Assembly: GCA_963674455.1 (NCBI GenBank)
Contig: CAVMBE010000049.1
Coordinates: forward strand, 62,001 to 126,000
Length of the DNA: 64,000 nt
From: Lecanosticta acicola
Lineage: Eukaryota > Ascomycota > Dothideomycetes > Mycosphaerellales > Mycosphaerellaceae
Reading direction: 5' to 3'
In this document: positions 9,111-20,319 of the stretch, piece by piece
How positions within the stretch are numbered: position 1 is the stretch's first letter
Layout of the letters: the number at the start of each line of letters is the position of its first letter
The notes under the pieces: model-generated
The model's input: only the letters and a program-made list of their open reading frames with translations
Database searches by the model: none
Told to the model about the DNA's origin: nothing
Translations under genes and position numbers: made by a program

Positions 9111-10881
9111 TCATTCAATGTCCAACTCGATCTCTTTCCACTTCTTCGCGCAGGTAGGACCTGCGAATGGGTACGTGCTACCTTTTACAGTTACAGAAGA
9201 TCAGCGGAATTCCAGGTATATCACAGGTGCCTGCTGGCATGTGCTTACCATTGCGCTTCATCCACTCACTGACACGCTTCCATGGAATGCGGTTGCCATG
9301 GTAGGAGCCATCACTGTCTCCCTCGTCCTTGTAGCGCTTGACAGCGTTACGGAGGAGCTCGATCTGGCAGTTGTCAGTGTCCTATCCTCGCCGCGCAAGT
9401 TATCAATGATCAAGGTATCATGCGTCACTTACATCGTGGGCAGTCCATTCTGGCTTGCGGACTCTCTGACTCTTGTGCTTGGTCAGTACCCTCACTCGAC
9501 CACGCAGGGTCGACTCTGCCTCGCGGAAGTGGCCACGCTTCTTGATCTCCTTGTACGACCAGCCCTTCTCGCGCATCTTGAGAAGATATCTGTCTCGGTC
9601 GCGACGGTGAGCTGCCTCGGTCACTGCTTGGTCATTGATGTCGGGTTCCGACTCAGTTTCTTCTCCATCGCTGGTTTCTGAAGTCTCCGGTGTCGTCTCC
9701 ATGGCTGATCTACCCGTCTCTTCCAGAGCGGCCGCGTCGCTGAGTCTCGTAGATTGTGGGGCAACAGAGGGTACGTCGACACGTGCTCGGCCGGTGGGAC
9801 GGAGAACATTCTGGCTCTGGAAGTTGCCAAATCCAGGGAACGCGGGTTCAGAGACGAAGCTTGTGGCGGGAGGAGTCCAGAAAGCGGGGGGTGGTTCAAA
9901 GTTGGAGTCAAGGCCTTGAGATGGTCCAGAAGGAGGGATGTTCATGGATTCCACGAAGCTTGAAGTGCGCTGGGTGTTCGCTTCGTAGTCGACCTTCGAG
10001 ACTTGGTTCAAGGTAGAAGAAGCATTTGCAAAGCTACCACCGTAAGTCTCGTTTGTACTGTCGTCACCTGCGCCAGGAGTTGCAGCCTCATCGTAGGGTG
10101 TGTCCACTGTGGACGGAGAGAAGGCGTTGTTACCAGGTGCTTGCATCATCCAGTCTGCATCGTCCACGTTCTGATATTCTGAAGGGTCGACATGGCACGG
10201 GACCGGTGCCACCGTTGGATAGGAAGAGCGGCGCTGACTGCCTTCCAGCGGGCTGTCGCCATTGTCTTTTGCTGCTTCTGTAGCGGCCGCCAAATGAGGC
10301 TGAGCCGACGGCGCTATGTAATGCCCATGGCGCGAAGCGTTGCTTTCAGGTCTGAACAACAATTGATTGGAGTTGGCGGAGGTGATGTCGGAGTGGTTGA
10401 AGCCGGTATTCGGAGAGGTGTAGTTGGGAGCGGCATCACACTCAACTTTTCGTACCATTGTATCTCCGGTGACTGTAGTCAAGCCCGAGCCGACCAAGCC
10501 ATGCTGAAAGTAGTTGTTTGTGCTACCGTTACCAATGTCCAGTGGGCGGAATAAGTTCATGTTCACGTTGTTCGGAGTTGGCTGGAGCATTGGAGACTTG
10601 CGCCACTCCGTAAGGACAGGATCTTCCTGGTGTTGCAAGTACTGGTCGAAGCTGGGAGTTCCGCTGGGAAACGTTGGTGTGATGATTCCATCGTGCTCTT
10701 GGTAATAAGATCCCATAGCGTCTGGTGTTTGGGCCATGGCATTGGAGCGCTGAGGACGAAGACGGGAGTATGGGTGATGGTGGTAGGTGTTTGGATGTCG
10801 GTGATAGAGAGTAGGAGGGGGAGGGCCCTGCCGCAACGCCGGAAAGAGGTTCGGAGCCTGCATGGTGTTCCTCACCGACAT
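9111..10881 (-). CDS. Myb-like DNA-binding protein, three exons
   Basis: This is a probable nuclear transcription regulator of 537 aa. Exons on the minus strand are 10881-9433, 9363-9249 and 9160-9111. The first intron starts GTAAGT, and the second ends CGCAG and joins AATG to GTCCT in frame. The first 400 residues are disordered and rich in Pro, Ser, Asn and Tyr. The C-terminal end holds two helical DNA-binding units: MREKGWSYKEIKKRGHF, then a Myb/SANT-like unit beginning WTAHDIELLRNAV and ending CAKKWKEIELDIE, which is only completed by the two small exons. A likely 5' UTR intron (10975-10923, GTAAGT...CTGAT...CAG) makes the ATG at 10881 (MSVRNTMQAP) the best start. Without it the ATG at 10971 would add 30 residues. 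The gene is divergent from another Myb-like gene across 3.3 kb. Confidence 0.8.
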
Positions 10882-13800
10882 TGGAGAAGCCAAGTAGGAT
10901 ACCAAGCGGGCCGGAGACCGAACTGCTACTCCGATCAGTTCAATGTATGCAACCGCATGTTCGGTGTGCACTTACCCTTGTGGCGGCGTTCTTTGCGTGG
11001 CAGTTGGAGTGTACGAGCAGTTCGTCGCAGAAGCTAATGTCGAGGTGCAGCCGCTGTATGCGGGGCAAGGGGAGTGTTGGACGAGCGATGCTATTGCGAG
11101 TGTGCGCGGTGAGATGGTTGTCTGTGAAGAGTGCTGTCCGAGCCTTTTCAGCGGGTGCTTGCCGGTGGGGGCTGCCTCAGGTGAGAAGTGAAGTAAGTTC
11201 TCGCAGCCTGATGCGAAGTTGACAAAGTTCACCGGAGGTCTTTCCAGCACTTTCCGCAAGACGAGAAGCAAGTTTCACTCTGGCAGATCGGTCGCTGGTG
11301 TCGTGGAGTGCTGATATCAACGTGGACCAAATGTCACGTGACCGTCGGCTTAACGCTGGCAACGGAAGGCCGATCGGCTGCTGGAGAATTTCGATGGCTC
11401 AAGACAGATTTCGAGGCAACGTCAGATCGGTACAGATGGCCCCAGAGTGGAATGAAGAACGCAGCCACTAAGTACAAAACAATCAAAAGACAACCACCAG
11501 GAAAGCAAAGCAAAAGAGCAAGGAATGGACCGCCAAGAAGATGACACTGGATGGGCAAGGAATAGGTGAGCAAGTCCATGGCCCTCAGCTATCTTTGTAG
11601 CCATGTTGCAGAGGCGAACAGCTTGGACTGTGGGCATAGCGTTTGGCACTGCCGAAGGCCAATAACGGGTGACAGGCGGATCACCCTTCCGAGCCCCGAA
11701 TTTGCGTTCCATCCGCGTCTACAGAGGTGCAGAGCGGAGTGCAAAAGGGTGTCGCGACTTCCGCGCGGGATGCAATGTGGTTGACACGGGCTCCCGGTGG
11801 CCCTAAAACCCAATGGGTGGTGAGAGGTCCAGGCTGGAGGCAACTCCTTGCGAGCAACATCAGGAGCAGCAAAACGTAGCGGCATATGTTCGTTCGTCCG
11901 TCCAGGGTCTGTGGATGACTGATTGCTCCTATGGGACCTGTCATTGAATACGCTTCTGCGCCCTCCCGTGGCAGCTTATCCGGGTAAAGGTCCTTCGTCA
12001 TCTGGGGGAGATTCCAGGTTGAGAGCTGCGGGTTCCAAGATGCTGATCTGGCCAGTCAGTAGTCCCCGAAGCACGAGCATCAATCTTCACAATCAATGTG
12101 AGCTTGTAGTGTGTTGATCAGCAACACAGTCATCTCCTGTAGGCGAAGGCTGGACGGAGACAGCTTCGTTTACCGGGGAGCTTCTCCTCAAGCTGCAGGC
12201 TTGCATTGGTACTGCACGGCAGCATGCGCAGTGAAGCCAACGCATAGCACGCACTGCCTTAGCTCTTCATGATGCATAAATGAGCTGTCATCTCTATTGC
12301 TACCTACTTGGAGAAGACACTATCATATGCTCGAAGCAGCGCTCTCACTTGATTGACAGTGAATCTTTTCTGCCATGCGACGGGCGTGGCAAGAAGCCGA
12401 CGTCTTCAGCATGGCGTTCGTGGAACGGGAGCGGCTGTCAATCGCGTCGCGCTCCCTGGCAGATCGTCTGTCAAAGGACGGGCCGCTGCATGTATCCGAT
12501 GGCCCTGTCTTTCAATCTGTGTGACCGTCCGCGTACGCGTCTGGAAGCAGAAGTGGAGACGTCCCGTGCGAGAGTTGAACGCAGCACAAACGTCAAGGAG
12601 GCGACTGCGATTCTGCCGGCGACGTCGTCTGGCTTCTCTGGGCTTCTTTCTGGTCGATGCGGAGGTGAAGAGCGCACACACGCAGGTCGACGTCGATCTC
12701 TGTCGTGGCATGATCCTCTGCGAGGATGTGATGGTACAGCGCTGGCCCATGCTGTTGACTACAGCAGAGAGGGAGCAGATGAGGTTGCCAACGGTAAGGT
12801 TCTGTCCGTCTTGGCAAAACAATGACGCTTTGCCCGGAATAATCACGTCTTACGATGTCGCGGACGCACCGGATCTAGCCGGACGTAATCATGGGCTTAG
12901 CCTCCATGGGCTTACCATATCATGACCCCTTCTCGTTGCCGCGAACTTCTTTCTCGCCTCTCATTCACTCACATCACGTGTTTGCCAATCAAGCAGGACA
13001 TTTGCGCCTGGCTGGCATCCATTCCACCCTGTGATGGCCGAATGCTCCAATCAGCGCCGTCCTAATTTTTCATTCGTGGAAGCCGATTAATAGCCGCCCT
13101 CTGATCCTCGGCTCTCTCCAATCACGGGGCCTTCAACGGACGACACTCCTTCATTTCTCGTCGTTTTCCACCACCGCACCAAACAAGACCGGCTCTGGTC
13201 GTCGCTCTGCAACCGCATACCATCTATGGGCTCGAGCGTACCGCCCTCCAGCTCTGCTCGCCGCCCTGAGGCCATCATCGTGTTACACGACCTTGCGGTC
13301 GCAGCAGGCGCTTAGGGGTCGTGAGCATGTCCCATCTCCGGTTGAAAGCGTTAGAAACGCCTCGGGTGATGAAAGATGGCAGTCTAACGCGGAAGTGATA
13401 GCTTCCTCACTACCACAGACCGAGCGCTCCAGCCGGAAGAACGACCTGGCCAGCTTTCCCCAGTGAACAACCTCTACAGCTGTTCTATACCGATCTGGCC
13501 TCCTGGCCTCTCCTGGCCGCACCTGCATATCAATAGCCGCCGACTGCTCGTGGCCTTCGCGCCGGCCCTCACCTGCGACCTCATCTCCCGCCGCATGCCT
13601 AATATAGCATGAAACAGGCGCGAACTCCCCATCGGCACCTTGACATGCAGTTCATGACGTCTCATGTTCAGGAACTGTACCACGGAAAGCCACTGATCAT
13701 GCCAAACCCACGGTCTCCCTTCGTCTCCAGGAGCACCGCCGACCACATCGCAGAGTTAGGCGTTTCAGCCTTGCCTGTAATGTACAGCTTGCAGATACTC

Positions 13801-14211
13801 TTTGGAAGGCAATAGACGCAGAGCGTTCGTCCACTGGTTTCACATTGCAACCCTCCCCTCCTGTGGTCTGGTTTGTCCGCCCGAGAGCCGACAGCACAGT
13901 GTGGCAGAGGTTGATATAAGACGGTCGGGTTCGCCACCCTTCATCTGGCTCGGTAGCAACAGCGCAACAGCGCAAAAGTCTTCTTGTCTTGTCATTTTCT
14001 GTATTTCGTTATCTCTTACTGTCTTTCCTTAGTCCATCTGTTCGGTCTGGTACTGGAATTACCTACTCCTAATCATTAATACTTGCCACCCCTTTGCGTC
14101 ACCTTGTGTGCTCGAAGCACCCTACGCCTGGCCTTGCATTAACTGCGTTCTTGTTCTTATCTTCCTAAATCGCCGTTACTCTCGTCAACATCAACGATCG
14201 TTCTGCCATAC
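10882..14211. other. 3.3-kb gene-free divergent region between two Myb-type genes
   Basis: No ORF here shows family features, splice-linked coding or codon bias like its neighbours. The right end (about 13900-14210) is CT-rich and looks like a long 5' UTR for the gene at 14212. Several CCAAT/ATTGG elements occur around 12970-13130. I see no RNA gene. Confidence 0.45.
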
Positions 14212-15091
14212 ATGCCCTATTTCAGCAACATCCCAATCATGCCCAGGGAGAGCAGGAACCCAATGGCAAGCCACGCGGTAGCAGTGGCTCCCTATCCAAC
14301 AACATCGGCATCTGCGAGCGGACAGAGAAACGCCGCGATCTGGAGTTCAGCAGACGACGAGATTTTGCTGCAGGCGCGGGCGTCTGGTCTCAACTGGCAG
14401 CCGATTGCCAATCGACACTTTCCGAACAAGAGCGCCAATGCCTGCAGAAAGCGTCACGAACGCCTCATCGAGAGGCGTCATGTAGATGATTGGGACACCC
14501 ACAAGCTTGAGCTGCTCGCTCAGGAGTACATGGCGTGCAGGAAGGAGATGTGGGAGACCCTTGCCGCGAGGCTCGGGGAGAAATGGGGAGTCGTTGAAGC
14601 CAAAGTAAGCAGGCAGAGCGGCAGAAACACACGACCAACACAGTGCTGACTTATTCTTACAGTGCATGGAGAAAGGCCTCAAGACTCTCCAGACTGCTGC
14701 TCGGACAGCCCAGAGGAAGGCGACAGCCGACTACAACCAGACTCTCTCGGAACGAGGTATTTCAGACAACAACAGCGATTCTGGTGTTGGCTTCTGCTCC
14801 GATGCTGAGCTGGAGGCAGGCGAGGCGGAGACGACCAGGAAAGCATCGTCATGGCGTGCGCACACGAGTGAACAGCAGCCGCCTCAATATCCCGAGCACG
14901 TTCGATCGAGAAGCCTGCCTCAACCACTTCCGCTTTACCAACCTCCACCACCGATCCGACGAACATTCGACGGCTCGTCGATGATGACCAGCCCACAGGA
15001 CATGTCGTTCTCGGGCCAGCCAGCATCTCAACGTTGCTCGCCCGACTCTCAAAACAGCCGAATCAGCATCCAGTCCATTGTTTCCAATTGA
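14212..15091 (+). CDS. Myb/SANT-like domain protein, two exons
   Basis: This is a probable DNA-binding nuclear protein of 273 aa. Exons are 14212-14604 and 14663-15091, with a 58-bp intron (GTAAGC...TTCTTACAG) joining GAAGCCAAA to TGCATGGAG in phase 0. Residues about 40-80 form a first Myb-like unit (AIWSSADDEILLQARASG, NWQPIANRHFPNKSANACR). Residues about 90-140 form a second unit (EMWETLAARLGEKWGVVEAK). The remainder is disordered, with a Pro-rich stretch and a Ser-rich C-terminus. The start could also be Met10 at 14239. It lies divergent to the Myb-type gene ending at 9111. Target genes are unknown. Confidence 0.85.
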
Positions 15092-15824
15092 ACGTTCTTC
15101 ACGGCCTACTACACCACACTATGACAGCGTAACGACAACGCGTAAGACACAGAGATACCCCGGGACGCCCGCGCTGTTTATTCACTGTTTGGTCTCTTGT
15201 ACAATATCATAACTAGACGAGTTTCTGGCGGTCTTTCATATATCACGAGATGAACTGAGGCATAGGAGAAATCAGTGATTGAAAACGAGACTACGACATT
15301 CGCTACAGCTTGCTTAGCTAGTACAAATATCCTGTTAAACGTACTGTAAATCTTCTACGTACTCCGTACTCCGTTTATAGGGAAACCCCTTTACGGCTTA
15401 GTCTCTTCCGCTTTAAGATTACTATCGCTTAGTACAATGTTATTTACCTTCTATTCTACTCTATATTTCTTACTCCTTTGCTATACGACTATCTAGTCTT
15501 CTAACGCCGATACTATTAAGTGCCTTCGAGCTACGTTAATTCGTTCTATCGACGCCTAGCTACGCTAGTATTAGTCGTCGCTCTTAAATATATCCTAATC
15601 TATCGTCGCGATAAGTAGAATACTTTAGTAATACTTCTTATCGCTATCTCTATACAAATCCAAGACGCCTGCTACAGAAGCTCAATCGCTCGCACCACCC
15701 AAAATTGCTCTGAACTTGATTTGCAGCCGTCGACCGCGATTGCTGTCACTCGCGCGACTATATCCTCGGACTGGAGAGGGGAATTTCACGCTAGACCACG
15801 TCGAGTCTTTTCGGCGACATCAAG
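15092..15824. other. Spacer containing AT-rich block
   Basis: This is the 3' flank of the Myb-like gene followed by the AT-rich, TA-dense block described separately. No intact coding sequence is present. Confidence 0.6.
15320..15660. other. RIP-like AT-rich island
   Basis: The composition changes abruptly to many TA steps, with CA and TG nearly absent on both strands, while CG steps persist. This is the pattern left when CpA is converted to TpA by repeat-induced point mutation. No transposon protein can be recognised, so the original repeat is unknown. It directly precedes the broken APH-family gene. Confidence 0.65.
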
Positions 15825-16664
15825 ATGGGACAACAGAGAATGACGACTCCAATCTGCAATAGTCCGCAGTCCATTGATGATACCTAGATTCACCGCATTT
15901 TGGTGCTCGCAGCTATCAAACTTGTTGGTAGTTTTCGGCCAAAGCAAGGAATGCTTATATTTCTGACAAGAGGACTTTGTATTAAATATGGTCCACTGCG
16001 GCACCTTCCAGAGGCGTTGACGATAGACTTCATTGCGCGTAATACTTCCATTCCGGTACCGGCAATATATTGCGCCTTCACGCGCAAAGGCTGGACATAT
16101 ATTGTAATGCAAAGAGTCAAAGGTGAAAATCTGACACACGGGTGGAAGTCGAGGTCGGCGACTTCTTAGGCCAAGATACTACTCCAGCTCAAGGAAATAG
16201 TGAATACTATGCGCAGTCTTCCTCCTTCCTCCCCGGCCGTTGCCAACGTCAATGGGGGTCGACTGTAGGACTGCCGACTGCCGGGAAAGACTCTCGACTT
16301 CGGGCCATTTGAAAATACGGACGGCTTCCATCAATACCTTCGCGGCGGTATCAGCGCTGAGTCTAGTGCTCTCCCAGCCGCTGTGAACGAATTGATACAA
16401 TTACATGGTCGAGAATGGCCACTACCTGTGTTTACTCATGGCGACTTGAGTAGTCTCAATATCATGGCAGAAGGTGACAAGATCACCGGCATCGTGGACT
16501 GGGAAACAGCTGGCTGGTTTCCGTATTATTGGGAATATACGACAGCGTGCCAGGTCAATTTTAGAAATACATTCTGGCGTGAAGAGATCGACAAATTTCT
16601 GGTGCCATGGCCTGAGGAGCTCAGAATGGAGGAACTTAGACAGGCTCACTTTGGGGACGTATGA
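15825..16664 (+). pseudogene. APH/choline-kinase-like phosphotransferase, three in-frame stops
   Basis: One reading frame from the ATG at 15825 to the stop ending at 16664 encodes a complete-looking protein of the aminoglycoside phosphotransferase-like family, about 280 codons. It is interrupted by TAG at 15885-15887, 16167-16169 and 16266-16268. Family features are in order: a nucleotide-binding N-lobe (KYGPLRHLPEA), NTSIPVPAIY, YIVMQRVKGE, the catalytic loop FTHGDLSSLNIM and the metal site IVDWETAGWFPYYWEY. Frame is kept on both sides of every stop, so it is a recent nonsense-type pseudogene, not a frameshifted one. All three stops could be CAG to TAG transitions, as RIP produces. No intron large enough to remove them was seen. 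Fungal members of this family are numerous and mostly of unknown substrate. Confidence 0.8.
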
Positions 16665-17146
16665 TAACTAGGACCGGCTATCTACACTACGGAATGATCT
16701 CGGTACCTTCGAGGAGGTCGTATGTTGCAGGCTTGGTCGTATCGAAACGTCCCCGTCCGTCAAAGCGGTGTTCGTTTTTCTTTCTCTCAGCTCCTGCGGA
16801 AGCGCTAAGCCACTGCGACCTTCATCAGAGTTGTTGACCTCCACAGCTGAGGGGCAGTACCCGACCACCCGAGCCGAGCCGAGCCGAGCCGAGGCGCGCT
16901 GTTCTACGGGGGGGTCCACCGATTCTGCCGCAGTGTTGAACGCGCCTCGAACTCGCGAAGCTTGAAACTTCGCATATTGACGCGATATTCTATTGCTTGC
17001 TTATTGCTATCATATGACATTGATGGTGTCGCCAAGAACCATTGGGGATTGCAGCTGCTGAGCGTCGCGTCGCGGGTCGACGAAAGAGCGAGCGAGATCT
17101 CTTCCCCCTGCGCCCTACCAGACTGGAATAGAATTCTAGACAACGT
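16665..17146. other. Upstream region of the metal transporter
   Basis: This is the presumed promoter of the CDF gene. It contains a five-unit (GAGCC)n run at about 16871-16893. No gene is seen. Confidence 0.45.
16871..16893. repeat. (GAGCC)n microsatellite
   Basis: A short tandem pentanucleotide run lies in the upstream region of the CDF transporter. Confidence 0.85.
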
Positions 17147-18880
17147 ATGCCGCCCTTCCCTCCTCCTGGAAGCGTGAGGCTGCGTTTCATCCCCTCTACC
17201 TCCTCCTGGCCATGTAACACCGCGACCACTTCGACCTCCACCCCCTCCACCGCCGCCGCTCACACCATCTCACGCGACCACCATACCTCTGTTCCCTCCA
17301 CCTTGCGCCTCGCGAATGCTCTCCGTACAGCTGTAGGAACCGGACTTCACGCGCGAGTCCGTTTATTAAAGACCCGACATCGCGTCCTGCTTACTGCTGC
17401 GCATCCCGCCGCTTCACCACACGTGTCAACAACGAGGTCGAGATCGCCCCACCAGTGGTCTCATATTGTACACCGCATTCGTCCCTCGCCGACCAACACC
17501 ACGACAACAGCAACAACAGCAACAACTGCCATGGCGACCCAGGCTATCCAGAAGAGATCCCATATGGGCCATTCACATGGCCATCATCACCACCACCATG
17601 ACAACACATACCTGACGAGCACGAACAAGAGCGACCCAGGAGTGCGAATCACGCGCATTGGGCTCTATGTCAACCTGGGCATGGCGGTTGGCAAAGGCGT
17701 TGGCGGTGTTGTCTTCAATTCGCAAGCGTAAGAGCTCTCTACAAGCGCAAGACGGATATTTTAGGACAAGACTGACAACGAGGCTGCTTGGAACAGGTTG
17801 ACGGCAGATGCAGTTCACGCCCTTTCGGACCTTGTGTCTGATATCATGACACTCGCTACCATCTCCTATTCCGTCAAACCGGCCACTGTCCGATTTCCAA
17901 TGGGCTACGGAAAGATAGAATCTTTAGGTGCTTTGGCTGTCTCGGGTATATTACTCTCCGGAGGCATCATGATTGGACTACAGGCAGTCATGGCTTTGAC
18001 ACAGCAGTTCTTCCCTCAGATCTTCGAGTTCCTTTCACATACCGGCGTCTTCGAGGCTGTACACCATCATGGACACGATCACGGACACATGGACCTTGGG
18101 CCTAACATTAATGCCGCATGGCTTGCTGCTGGATCGATTGTCGTGAAAGAGTGGCTTTACAGGGCAACGATGAAAGTTGCAAAGGAGAAGAGGAGCAGTG
18201 TATTATCCTCCAATGTGAGTGACGACCAATGGCTGAACAATCTTTGCATCAGGGGTGCAAGCTAACACAGCAAGGCGTACCATCACCGTGTCGACAGTCT
18301 AACAGCATTCGTCGCTCTCTTCACTATCGTTGTCAGCCATTTCCTCGAAGGAGCTCGCTGGTTGGATCCTATTGGCGGCCTTGTCATTTCGGGCATGATT
18401 GTACAGGCAGGCTGGTCGAACACCAAGTCTGCGCTATTTGAGCTCGCTGACGTGGGGATGGACGAGGAAGCCAGAGAGGGAGCAGAGAAGGCAGTAGTAG
18501 CTATATTGGATGGCGGCGACGCCCAAGTCCGTGGGGTGCAGGGCATCAAGAGCGGTCAGAACCTGATGTTCGAGGTCGAAGTTGGCGTGCCGAATGACTG
18601 GTCGGTTTCCCACTCGAACGATCTCGAAGTAGAGATCCGAGAGGCAGTGTCAAAGAACGTGAAGGGAACGAAACGCGTCAATGTCCGATTTGTCTGTCTC
18701 GATCATGCCAACCAGGCGGCTTTCGCGGATCAGTTTACGAAAAAGGATACGGACGCACTGGACGAGCCCTTTGAAGATCATCACCACGATCACGACCACG
18801 ATCATGACCACGGACATGATCATTCCAACGGCCACGCTACGGGAACACAGTCGAACGGAACAGCGCAAAAACGGAAGTAG
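17147..18880 (+). CDS. Mmt1/Mmt2-like mitochondrial cation diffusion facilitator, three exons
   Basis: This is a CDF-family metal exporter, most like the mitochondrial iron transporters Mmt1/Mmt2. Exons are 17147-17727, 17797-18214 and 18275-18880, joined in phase to give 534 aa. The first about 128 residues are Arg/Ser/Thr-rich with almost no acidic residues, fitting a mitochondrial presequence. A second possible start (MATQAIQKRS) is at 17531. Then comes a His cluster (MGHSHGHHHHHHD) before TM1. The metal-site motifs are DAVHALSD in TM2 and HHRVDS in TM5. A His-rich loop (HHHGHDHGH) precedes TM4-5, and the C-terminal cytoplasmic-type domain ends in an HD repeat (DHDHDHDHGHDH). The second intron has a GCTAAC branch point and uses CAAG as acceptor. 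Confidence 0.88.
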
Positions 18881-20319
18881 TACTTCCGCGAGAAGATGAG
18901 AATTTGGATACTTGCCCTGAATCCGCCTCATTAGCTCCGAACTCGCTATGAGTGCCTGGTCTCGTCCTCTGAGTGCTGTCGATTTCTCTTGAGAGGCACC
19001 AAGTGATCTCGATCATCCGGCCCAGATATCTTCGTTCGGAAGCCTCAAGCCTGCAATTTCTGCCCGAAGCCGCAAGTGGTCACAATCAGCCACGCGGACC
19101 GCTCAACCTTCCCCAGTTGTGAGGATCATGATCAGAGCTCTCTTTTGGGCGAGTAGCAGACTGACGGAGGGGCCGAAACCGCTGCGATGGCATATAACGG
19201 GATGTTGACTCCCGAGACGACACGGGACAATCAAGCATTGGATTCCAATAAGCCAATACAAAAGCCAATACCTTTGTATTGTGGTGCACAACACCGCACG
19301 ACGAGTCGATTGTATCAGAATGACCGTCGCTGTAAACCAATGCATATGATCTTGGGATTGCTCACACAGCGCAGACCTTTGAATGTGGCAGCTAAAACCA
19401 CAATGCAACATCTTTTGGATTACGAAATACTACATCAGGTTTCTACTCAATTAAGATCAAAACTCCCAGGTCCGTTCGCATGTACACACTTCGCAAAGCT
19501 GATTTTCGGCTCAGCCCCTTCGACAAGCCATCTGTGTCTTTCGATCTGCTTCTCCTTCTCCCCTTTCGCTTAGTGAGTGTAAATTTCCAATAGACAGGAA
19601 CATTTCCGCCACTTCGTGTGCGACATGCGACGGCAAGAAAACTCTGAGATACGTATCCCGGAATAGCTGCAAATTCGACCTCTTGTCCGGCTTTCTTGGA
19701 AATGGCCTCTCGACGATTTGGCTTGTGCGTCACCCACACGCTCACGGCATTATTGACCCTGACGCCCTTGATACAGCATTGCACTCCGGCCTTGTGAACT
19801 GAGTGAATCCTTCAACATTCCCTCCTGCGTCTTGGCGAGCGCCAACATATGGCGGGCCTAGAGTGAGGAAAAACATACACCATCTATCCCCCCTTCACAA
19901 GTTATGCGTACAATGAGCTTGAAGGACACACATGTCAGCGAACTTTGTTTGGGAGACGGGCTTCAAGTGAGTGTGGGAAAGATGGATTGCTCAGCCAGCA
20001 CTGTATAGAGTATGGGCTGCATTCTTTCATGAAACCTCGATTTCAGTCCGAACCGAGCGCGGGCGAGTATTTATCTTCAGGGATTGGCTCATCGAGTTGT
20101 TCTGGCTGAGCTGGTCTCATCTCATGGACAGAAACACGAGGATGCTCGAAAGACAAAAACCACGGCCGGCCGCTTCTTCCGTCGGAGAGCGTAATGAACC
20201 TGATGATCAACAGATCTCGGATGCCAGAGCTAAACCACCCGCTAAGGTATCCTTCGGGATTACACGCGCAGGCTTATTAGACAGCTGCTCGAACATCTAT
20301 TATGCGAAATACTTCATGA
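18881..20319. other. Spacer, possible small ORF on the minus strand
   Basis: This is a 1.4-kb spacer between the CDF gene and the Tm-1-like gene, which point towards each other. A protein-like stretch on the minus strand at about 19560-19780 is described separately. Nothing else is supported. Confidence 0.4.
19560..19784 (-). other. Possible small coding exon or gene remnant
   Basis: The minus strand is open with plausible protein composition (SVWVTHKPNR, EVEFAAIPGYVSQSFLAVAC). It lacks an in-frame ATG, and a TGA lies just upstream. It could be an internal exon of an unrecognised small gene, a relic, or chance. The family is not recognised. Confidence 0.2.

Noticed and set aside
12280..12925. 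Plus-strand ORFs of 181 and 190 aa in the 3.3-kb gap
   Set aside because: They overlap in different frames, lack recognisable motifs and have opposing ORFs of similar length, as expected by chance in GC-rich DNA.
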